In this document: positions 33,567 to 41,654 of the stretch, one piece after another
Layout: every line of letters begins with the position of its first letter
How positions within the stretch are numbered: position 1 is the first letter of the stretch
Source: Lactarius indigo
Lineage: Eukaryota; Basidiomycota; Agaricomycetes; Russulales; Russulaceae
Direction of reading: 5' to 3'
DNA length: 64,000 bases
Assembly (NCBI GenBank): GCA_025766275.1
Contig: JAFKAC010000022.1
Span: 186,001-250,000, forward strand
Notes under the pieces: model-generated
Database searches by the model: none
Seen by the model: only the letters and a program-made list of their open reading frames with translations
What the model was told of the DNA's origin: nothing
Position numbers and translations under genes: made by a program

Positions 33567-34283
33567 ATGTCACACAAGCGCAGCTCCTCGATGCCCTCAC
33601 GGAAGACGCCCGCGCCCTCTTGGCTGAGGATGACGACACCGAAGTTCCCAACACTCAGCTCACACCATGGATGCCTCTTGCACCAAGAGAGGGGCCCATC
33701 ACCGCACAAGAATGGATCAACGTCATCACCAGATTCCCAGATCCAACGACCACCCCTGATGATGACGAAGCCGTTGCCCATGTCTTCCGAAACAATCGCG
33801 GTGAGCGCGAACCCATCGCCACTATCCCCCCAAGCAACGACCTCATCGGCGTTTGCGGAGTTTTCCCAAGCAATGACCAGCGTTCAAGCACTGATGGAGT
33901 ACGAGTTGGAGGGCTGGAAGAGAGTAGCAACAGCGTGGCAGAAGGAGCAGCTCGACTCGGCAGCGGTCTGACTGAGGGAGATGCGCAAGTGTCGGCAGCG
34001 ATGGCAGCAGCTGAGGCTGGCCATGACGACGAAGATTATTACCCGGCGAGACACTCCTTCCTTTGAACGAAACGCGACCCTGATAATCCCCTCATCACGC
34101 CCTGGCTCGTCTACACCGACGGCTCCCCCATGTATCAAGGATGTGTGCGCGTGCCTGGTGCCGCCGATCACCGTCTGTTCACCGCCGCCGAGGACCCCAC
34201 GCATGTCATTGCGCCTGAAGGGTTCCGGGCGAACCAACGACCCCATTATATTCGATACCCCATCACTGGGCCAGACGGAGTAG
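33567..34283 (+). pseudogene. ORF-X of element C, +1 frame over pol, one TGA
   Basis: Starts at an ATG in the same context as ORF-X of element A. It encodes a colinear peptide including the helix ALMEYELEGWKRVATAWQ and the late motif SLRLKGSGRTNDPIIF. One TGA at 33969-33971 replaces the CGA seen in A. As in A and D, the frame is +1 relative to pol. Function unknown. Confidence 0.38.
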
Positions 34284-34724
34284 AGAGGGACGCGTCGCAT
34301 GTCCAGCTCATTGGAGGGGCGGACCCCCTCATACTAGGAGTTATACCGGGCTCACCGCACGTCTATGGTAAGCCCTTCTATGCCGAGCCCCATGTATCCA
34401 CCGCGCTCCACCCCACGTACCTGCACGAAGACCTCATCATCTTCAAAGCGGACAAGATCACCGACCGCACGCTCAATCGCATCAACGACGAGTCGCTCAC
34501 CGCAGAGGTCACGCGCTTCCGCACGGCCAGCTACGAGCTGGATCGACTCCGAGCCAGGGTGAGTCAACTCCGCGCAATGATCGAGTGTGCGCAGGACGAC
34601 CGGCGCGACTCCATCTACCGCTTGGAGCGCGCCACCGCCTTGGAATGTATCGCCGACGAACAGTGCGATTGGCCGGCTCGCGACTTTCGGTGAGTCTGGG
34701 GTCTCACGCTAGAAAGGGGGGTGA

Positions 34725-35246
34725 TGTCACGTTTTGACTTGTACGACTGTATACGATCGAGTACCCTTACTGTACCGGTTGCAACTACGGTGGTAAGGTA
34801 GATTAGTTGCGGACTTACGATAGGCGATACGAGTACGATAGGAGATTGCACGTTGATTGCTGATTGAGGACTACACCACTAATACTAGTAGTAGTAGTAT
34901 TAGGATTCGAGTTACTTACGCGATACGTTGGACGCTACCATACTGTGACTCATAGCAGTGCTTGAAAGCCTGCTTGACTTGTATTTAAACCGTCTTGTGA
35001 AGACCAAGATACGCCATCTTGGTCTTCTTGAATCGTCACCTGTCTTCTCTTCTCTCTCTTCCTTTCGCTTCTGAAAAGGTGTCCGACCTCGTTCGTGACT
35101 AAGATATTAGTCTTGTTGGTGTACCTCCGTGTATTCACCAAGACAAGAACTTGGACCTTTGTGTCTTCAAGCCAGCAGACCGGCATATCGCTAAGTTGTT
35201 ACCGCCTTCCGCGCCCAAGTCGGGCTAACGTCGTGACAACGTAACA
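34725..35246 (+). repeat. 3' LTR of element C
   Basis: 522 bp, near-identical to the 5' LTR. The hairpin GAAGACCAAGAT / ATCTTGGTCTTC is at 34999-35027. It is preceded by the purine tract AGAAAGGGGGGTGA (34711-34724). Confidence 0.93.
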
Positions 35247-35602
35247 TTTAGTAACAAGGTTCTATAAGTAATTCGAACTCAGCTGCAGCAGTGTATATAA
35301 ACCCTCATGTAGCGACCTGAGTGGAACCAACTTGTCCTCTTGGTTCTCCACTCAGGTGCGTATTCTCTTGTACTTCCCTTACTCTTCTCCAATGTTAACT
35401 TGTCCTCTTGGTTCTCCACTCAGCGTACCACTGTGTGATCACCTTGCCTTTGGCCTTGTATAAAGGCCTCACGTGTACATATTCTCCACAGTGACTGTAC
35501 GTTCGGCACGTGACTTGTCTCCGCGCTAGGCTCGAGTGTGTTCCCAGCTCAGTTCACTTACACTCTTTCTTGGTCTAGTTGTTGCGATAAGTCATACCAT
35601 TA
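35247..35602 (+). repeat. L5 LTR inside element E, right part
   Basis: Resumes with the TTTAG target duplication of C and contains TATATAAA near 35294, the hairpin and the paired 27-bp repeats of the family. It is interrupted at 35603 by a Copia LTR, after which the last seven bases (CGCTACA) follow at 36216-36222. Confidence 0.88.
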
Positions 35603-36215
35603 TGTTGATAAGTGACCCTTGCGCACTTAGCGGCTCGTACGGACCGGACTTGCAGCATGGACTGCTTTAAGATTAGATTAATTGAACTTGTAGATTACTT
35701 ACATTTGATCTGTACAATCTAGCGCTGATCATTGCATCATGTATGACATCATGTACTATGACATCATGTAGAACACTCCGGACACTTCATTGTACTCTGT
35801 CCTTTGTTCTACTTTAGTTCTTATCTTTATTATGATGTCACTATGATATCATCTGTGTCTGGACTTTCCTTGTTCTTGTACGCCTTGTTCCCTTTACACA
35901 CACTCCTTTGTCCTGTTGTAGAACAATGCGTCCCTTGTATTCTGTGACACCCTGTTACTTACCTTGTAGAAAGGTCACCCTCCTGTATAGTATAAGTAGT
36001 AGGCTTGTATGCTCCTGGTCCACATCAGTTCCTCACTGCTCTGTGTGCCAGGTATGTCTCTTCCTCTTAATTGTATCATCAGTTCCTCACTGCTCTGTGT
36101 GCCAGACACCCTCTTGCTTCACCTGCTAAGACCTCCCTCTGCTGCTATCCAGTTGCCACTTGTATCTCACCACAGTCTCCCTTGTCACTGTGAGTACAGG
36201 TCTGTCTTTGCTGTT
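35603..36215 (+). repeat. Copia (C1) solo LTR inserted in the L5 LTR
   Basis: TGTTGATAAG...GTTCATCA, 613 bp, opposite in orientation to E. Flanks CATTA and CGCTA are compatible with a target duplication CGCTA that has gathered two transitions. Repeat pair of the CCTCACTGCTCTGTGTGCCAG type, identical in both copies. Confidence 0.88.
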
Positions 36216-36227
36216 CATCACGCTACA

Positions 36228-38459
36228 GCAGGTTGAGCGGTCCAAGAGCTTATAGCCCTTAGATTCGGGCTCAAACCCAATAAGCGTGACCTCCATGGCC
36301 TTCGCATCTAGTTTGCGACGCTTATCAGCAGGTACGTGCATGTACCCCTTGCATCCAAAGATGCGAAGATGTGAGACATCGGGCACTTTGCCAGAGTGCC
36401 AGAGCTCATAGGGAGTGCGCCACTTAAGCCCATGGACTGGAGAACGGTTATAGATGTGCACAGCTGTGCACACTGCATGCTCCCAGAAGCCTTTAGACAT
36501 GCCAGCTGTGTGAAGCATGGACATTGCCTTATCCATAATGGTGCAGTTAAACCGCTCAGCTTTCCTGTTAGACTGTGGTGAACCCGGCATTGTGAGGTGA
36601 TGCTCTATCCCTTTCTGCTTGAGAATGTCCTGCATGACACTCGACATGTATTCACCACCGCGGTCAGAGTGCAGAGCGTGCAGTTCATGGCCAGACTGGG
36701 TTTCACCCCAGGCCAAATACATTTGCAGCAACTTAGCAAACTGGTCCTTCGACTTAAGGAAGTGCACCACAGTGAACTTAGTGTGGTTGTCTATGAAGGT
36801 GGCAGTATACGTTGAGCCTTGTAAGGACTGAGTCTGCATAGGACCAGCGAGGTCACTGTGCACAATCTCAAATTGACGAGTTGTCCTTTTGTTGGAGGAT
36901 GCAGAAAAGGGTTGGCAAGTGGATTTACCCATCTCGCACCCACGGCAGACTGTGTGGGCCATGGTAGAGCTATCTATGTCCATGCCAGTAGTGGCAGAGG
37001 GACCATGCGCCTTCAGCGCCACAGAGGATATGTGTCCCATGCATTGATACCAGATATCAAGTGTGGCAGCACTTGATTTTGTGTGGGTGTTGAGACCAAC
37101 GCTGGCTGCGTCCAACCAGTATAGGTTGTCCTCAAGGTAGCCTTTGGCCACACACTTTTGGTTGACAGATATTTTGAATGAGCCACTGTCAAAGGCAATC
37201 TCAGCACCCTTTTGTGCTAGGGCACGTGTTGACAAGAAGTGCGTCTTCACCTGTGGTAGGTGTAGCACATTGCTGAGGGTGATAGAAATACCCTGGCTTG
37301 TAGTAAAGACAACAGACCCAACACCCACTTGGTCTATAGTGGACTTATCACCCAGGCATACAGTGCCTTTAGTTGGGGTGTAGTCCTTGAAGTCAGACCA
37401 ATGTGGTGTAATGTGGTGTGTAGCACCACTGTCCATCATCCAATGCACACACGAAGCAGCATACAAGGCAACACCAATTGATTCAGAAGCCCAGTCATTG
37501 GTGGGTTCTTCGACCTCCTTAATGGAGGCGGTGGTAGGTACAAGAATGTGACTATTGGCAGCCTTGTTGCCTGCTTTCTCCTTCTCCTTTGCATCAGCCT
37601 CATCCTTCTTCCTCTTCCTGCAATCAGGCTTGATATGGCCCTTTTTGTTGCAATAGTGGCAAGTCAGACCAGAGTGGTCCTTCTTGCCCTTCTTGCCCGT
37701 CAACTTGACGGGGGCCACCTTGTTGAGGGAGGAGCCAGAGGGCTGAGAGTGGTGAGCTTCTTCCGACACTATGCGCACAATTATTTCAGTGTGCTTGAGT
37801 GTGGACGGGGCCCCACTGGCGAGGATGGTAGAGGCCAGCACCTCATAAGAGGGCAGCAATGCATGGAGGAGAATGAGACAGTACTGGACATCAGAGACAC
37901 CCATCTGTGCGTTGGAAAGGGCAACCCTAAGCTCATTGAGCTTGGCCAGCTGAGCAGCCATGGGTGCGGAGTCATTGAGGCGGGCTTGTGTTATCTGAAT
38001 CCACAAATTAAAGATGGTGGTGCTGCCCAAAGCACCTCCATATACATCCTTGAGCTTGGCCCACTTGTCCTTGAAGGTAGGATAGGCAGTGTTATCTGCC
38101 ACAAGCAAGTAGACATCTGGTTTGAGATAGAGGTGGAGGTACGCCTTGGAACGACGCTGGACTGAGTCCCACTCATCGGTAGTGATACCAGATGGGGGTG
38201 TGTTCAGAGTGAACACATCCTCAGCTTCATGTAGTGTGAGGATGGCCTCAATGGTCCCAGACCATTCGTTCCAACCAGTGCCGTCAAACTGTTCAAGGCG
38301 GATGCCGGAGGGCATGCCAAAGGTTGCGCCATACACAGCAGATATGTGTGTGGAAGGTGTGGATCCAGAAGGAGGAGGGAGTGAGCCTCCTGCAGAGCCA
38401 CCGGTGGGGCTGGGAGGAGCACCAGCACCAGCAGCAGGGGTAGATAAAGAGCCAGACAT
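36228..38459 (-). CDS. gag-pol: Element E Gag-protease-integrase (5' part of the polyprotein)
   Basis: ATG at 38459-38457. About 745 codons are open up to the nested insertion at 36227. Residues 1-60 are Gly/Pro/Ser-rich; the Copia Gag core follows. The CCHC knuckle CHYCNKKGHIKPDC is near 37665-37624. Protease has MDSGATHH near 37432. The integrase zinc region includes CMGHISSVALKAH and CRGCEMGK (about 37045-36920). The core carries the catalytic Asp in HSDLAGPM, the second Asp in LHSDRGGEY and the Glu in KAERFNCT (about 36840-36540). The usual chromo-free Copia C-terminus follows (FGCKGYMHVPADKRRKLDAK). No premature stop. The protein continues at 26940 after removal of the L5 block. This is the best-preserved coding segment of E. 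Confidence 0.9.
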
Positions 38460-39220
38460 TGGGATGATTTATCTATTGCTGAGGAGCAGTCAGCAATAGT
38501 GCTTCATAGTTTGCAAGACAAAGATAGAGGGGGATCCACTCCTGTCTGTGATTCTGTAAGGCCAGAACGCTAACATGTCCTGCCTCCTGATAGTATGCCA
38601 GTGATACAAGGGCTAGGCCCAGGTTGAAGGAATCCCTTTGCCATACCATGAGCTAGCTGCCAGCCAGGATGTGTCTAAGACACAGCTCAAATGGTTTGTG
38701 TCAGGGGGAAGGTGAAGGGAATGCTTTCAGAGCCCAAGGCTGTCTACCTCAGCCTCCTCGGCCTGTTGGTTGCCTCATCACCACAAGTGGCTTTACTGAA
38801 TCCTTTCCCATTGCCGCTACAAGGCAGGAATCTGGTTGCAGAACACCATAATGGTGAACACCCCCCAGAGCCTGAACCAAGTTTTACACTCCCATGGTGA
38901 GGAATTCCTGTGCCCAGTGTGGAGTACCAGAGACAGCTGGCACTAAGCTCCACAATACACAACCCAGTGGGTCATGCATGCCTGGATATTTTGAAGTTAA
39001 GGGGCTACCAGACCCAGTCTCCTTGCACATAGCGCAGGGGCTAGGAAAACAGTAGGGGTGAAAGTAGGACTACTGGGCAGTACATACACAGGAGGTTCCT
39101 CAGCAGAGACAAGTGGTGCCCCACTGTCCTCTGCCTTGGGCAAGGCTGGTAAGGCCCCAGACAGACCTTAGCCTGGTGTGTCCTCCTAGGAAGACAGTGA
39201 CCAGCCAAGTGGAGTGGCTA
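38460..39220 (-). other. Long untranslated leader of element E
   Basis: About 760 bp between the primer-binding site and the gag ATG. I see no long ORF or repeat in it. It may carry packaging signals, but nothing in the sequence proves this. Confidence 0.5.
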
Positions 39221-39240
39221 GGGCACCAGGGCCCATAACC
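39221..39240 (-). other. Primer-binding site of Copia E, half-tRNA(iMet) type
   Basis: Directly adjacent to the 5' LTR, the minus strand reads GGTTATGGGCCCTGGTGCCC. The complement contains GGGCCCATAACC, the conserved anticodon arm (CAU loop) of initiator tRNA-Met. Drosophila copia uses a 5' half-molecule of tRNA-iMet cleaved in the anticodon loop and has a primer site beginning GGTTATGGGCCC. The same mechanism is inferred here. Confidence 0.78.
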
Positions 39241-39286
39241 TGATGAACAGCATAGACATAACCAATACTCACAGTGACAAAGTAGA

Positions 39287-40546
39287 TGTAGCGGTATGAC
39301 TTATCGCGTACAACTAGACCAAGGTGAAGGTAAGTGAACTGAACTGGTATACACCCAAGCCTAGCGCGGAGACAAGTCACGCGCCGAACGTACAGTCACT
39401 GCGGAGAGTATGCACACATGAGACCTTTATACAAGGTCAAAGGCAAAGTGATCACGCAGTGGCACGCTGAGTGGAGAACCAAGAGGACAAGTTAACATTG
39501 GAGAGGTAAGGGAAGTACAAAGGAATACGCACCTGAGTGGAGAACCAAGAGGACAAGTTGGTTCCACTCAGGATGCTACATGAGGGTTTATATACTATGC
39601 TGCGGCTGAGTTCGAATTACTACGGAACCTTGTTACTAAAGGTATTTGTAATAGTAATGAGTCAGACACTGACACGTCGTGTCTAATAATAGCGTTATCT
39701 ATTGTGCTGACTGATGCACAGTCATTAACGCTGACAGAACAATGACGTGTCCTTATCTTATGAGTCACAACCCTATGACAATGTAGTCTAGAACTATCTA
39801 GAATGTTCCCTGCTTATTGTCCAATGAGAAACTGCTATACTAATGAGGAAACTGCCCTTAAAGAGGTAACATCCGATAAGGAAGCTACTATCCCAGGGTC
39901 ATGTGCTTGTGGGTGCACATGTTGGCATCACGTGACTAACCATCTTATCATATCTAATGATAAGGACTTGGATATTTGACACAACGTTGGAGACTCGTAT
40001 CTCTACCAAATAAATCCATGAAAATATGGAGAAATAAGGCGAAAAATAGAGCGTCCTGTTACGATCACAACCGGTTATGACTACGGACCGACTCACAGTA
40101 TTAGTCATGGACATTTACATCGTATCAGTCATCATAGCAGTACACATGTGATTGTGGCTGGTGTATGACTCATTCCTAGGATAGTTGTACTAGGGTTCGA
40201 GCTAGTTACGCCATTGGTTTCCCATCGTCCCAGCGGCGCTTTAAAGCCCGCGCGTATCTGTATAAGTAGTTGACTCGGAAGACCAAGAGTCCCCATCTTG
40301 GTCTTCTTCAAATCCACCTTCTTTCTGAAATGTCTTGCCTTAGTCTCTGGACTAAGAGTACTCCCGCTTCTATCCACCAAGGGATAGTACTTCTACATCT
40401 TAGCTGCAGCGTGTGCCAAGAGTGCCCCTGTTCAGCTTGCGTTGGGTTGACACAAGATCCCCATTCGCCCTTACTTTGCTAAGTCGATTACGCCTTCCTT
40501 GAGTCCAAGTCGGACTAACGCCGGTGGAGCGTAACAGTCCGTGACA
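39287..40546 (-). repeat. L5 solo LTR in E's 5' LTR, itself split
   Basis: Minus-oriented L5 LTR at 39287-40056, finishing with 10 bases at 40537-40546 (GTCCGTGACA). A G2 solo LTR is inserted 10 bases from its end. Same hairpin and repeat layout as the other L5 copies. Confidence 0.9.
40057..40536 (+). repeat. G2 (D-type) solo LTR
   Basis: 480 bp, TGTTACG...GCGTAACA. Four bases, GTCC, are shared on both sides (40053-40056, 40537-40540), a shortened or mutated 5-bp target duplication. It contains the AAGACCAAGAG / CTTGGTCTTCTTC inverted repeat near 40280-40310. Confidence 0.88.
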
Positions 40547-41099
40547 GTAGACTGTGGTGAGATACTGGAGGCAGCTGAATAGCAGCAGAGGGTTGTGTCA
40601 AGCAAGTGAAGCAAGAGATGTCTGGCACACAGAGCAGTGAGGAACTGATGATACAATTGAAGGAATAAGACATACCTGGCACACAGAGCAGTGAGGAACT
40701 GATGTGGACCAGGAGCATACAAGCCTGCTACTTATACTATACAGAGGAGTGACACTACTACAAGAGAAGTAACATAGGGTCACACAATACAAGGGACGTT
40801 GTTCTACATGTGGGACAAAGGAGTGTGCTAATGGAGAACAAGGAGTGCAAAACAAAGAGAGTTCAGACTAAGATGATATCATAGTGACATCATAATAAAG
40901 ATAACGCTAGAAAGAGAACAAAGGAAGGAGTACAATGAAGAGTTTGGAGTAGTCCATATGATGTCATTGTACAGTGATGTCATAGAAGTCCTAGATTGTA
41001 CAGATCAAATCTAAAGTGGTCCTAATTAATCTACAGCAGTCCATATCTGTAAGTCCAGTCCATATGAGCCGCTAAGTGTGCAAGGGTCACTTATCAACA

Positions 41100-41470
41100 A
41101 ATGCTGCAACTTGACGGTAATGAGCAAGGTAGAGCTTCAGTGGACCAGTGGGCTTGAATGGCTGAGGACGGAAAGAAGCTCAGTCAAGCGGGCACCACAT
41201 GTGAGAAGGAAGTGCGTTGAAGCATCAAGATCAGCACTAAACCGAGCAAGCGCTGCAAGGTAAACCAGTAAGCTTGAATGGCTGAGGATGGCACAGAGTC
41301 TTTTAGTTAGTACAACAAATTTGGACTGTAAAAAAGACGGCAAGAAGCCCAGTCAAGCAAGCACCACGTGCACGAAGGTAGCGCATCGAAGCATCGAGAT
41401 CAGAGCCAAACCGGGTGAACATTGCAAGGTAAAGCTTCAATGAACCAGCAAGCTTTTGGTTAGTGCAATG
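41100..41470. repeat. 142-bp satellite, right block
   Basis: Begins with the AATGC target duplication and continues GCTGCAACTT exactly where the left block stopped. Two to three degenerate units follow (GTCAAGCGGGCACCACATG at about 41185, GTCAAGCAAGCACCACGTG at about 41353). From 41471 to 41654 lies the promoter region of the next gene. Confidence 0.85.
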
Positions 41471-41536
41471 GATTTCGAACTGTAAACAGAGGACGGCAGG
41501 CAGACAACACTTTTAGTTAGTCCAACAAAATTTGGA

Positions 41537-41543
41537 TATAAAA
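41537..41543 (+). promoter_or_regulatory. TATA box of DUF6532-like gene 1
   Basis: TATAAAA 112 bp before the ATG at 41655, followed by a pyrimidine-rich 5' leader, the usual fungal arrangement. Confidence 0.5.
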
Positions 41544-41654
41544 GACCCACATACCTTCGTCCTGAATCTCCATCCCCATTCCTGTCATTACTGGACATGT
41601 TAAGTCTCTCATTTACCTTCGCTTTCAGTCTTGTCGTCTTCTTGTGCTTCGTAA

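Larger units (their letters stand above)
29955..34693 (+). pseudogene. pol: Element C Pol polyprotein, broken
   Basis: Protease (LVDSGATDNF, about 30100), reverse transcriptase (about 30590-31480, YMDDIGIA near 31164), RNase H (about 31600-31960), integrase (zinc domain about 32240-32360; core about 32440-32770), chromodomain (about 33300-33420) and a long C-terminal extension to 34693. Damage: one G missing in the run near 31334-31338 shifts the frame to TAA at 31338-31340; coding resumes at 31346. TGA codons lie at 31970 and 34064, where A or D have Arg. The integrase motif reads TDRQSKRTNQ, so the catalytic Glu is replaced by Lys. RT Arg residues are also changed to Trp or Cys. The extension ends in a coiled-coil-like segment (RLRARVSQLRAMIECAQDD). 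Confidence 0.9.
27363..35246 (+). mobile_element. Complete Ty3/Gypsy chromovirus C (family G1)
   Basis: 7884 bp, LTRs of 522 bp each, perfect target duplication TTTAG (27358-27362, 35247-35251) within an L5 LTR. Gag, protease, RT, RNase H, integrase, chromodomain and C-terminal extension are colinear with element A. It is heavily mutated: six stops in gag, a one-base deletion and two TGA codons in pol, and an integrase Glu-to-Lys change. It can only move in trans, if at all. Confidence 0.94.
24232..41099 (-). mobile_element. Ty1/Copia element E (family C1) with nested insertions
   Basis: Minus-strand element of about 6.3 kb when its insertions are removed. LTRs are at 24232-24825 and, split, at 39241-39286 plus 40547-41099. 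A perfect target duplication AATGC flanks it (24227-24231, 41100-41104). Domain order Gag-protease-integrase-RT-RNase H is that of Copia. An L5 LTR split by element C and a Copia solo LTR interrupts pol (26941-36222), and a second L5 LTR split by a G2 solo LTR interrupts the 5' LTR (39287-40546). The coding region itself has one in-frame TGA. The two LTRs differ by roughly six transitions by eye. Confidence 0.93.
39241..41099 (-). repeat. 5' LTR of Copia element E, split
   Basis: LTR sequence at 39241-39286 and 40547-41099, interrupted by an L5 LTR with the perfect target duplication GTAGA (39282-39286, 40547-40551). Joined, it aligns with 24232-24825. The paired 29-bp repeats are of the same subtype as in the 3' LTR. 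Confidence 0.92.

Noticed and set aside
33430..34693. Envelope-like third gene downstream of pol
   Set aside because: No signal peptide or membrane segment; the region is in frame with pol and only separated by point stops.
36126..36227. Extension of element E's polyprotein to 36126
   Set aside because: The last residues are translated from the L5 end and Copia LTR; E's protein continues at 26940.
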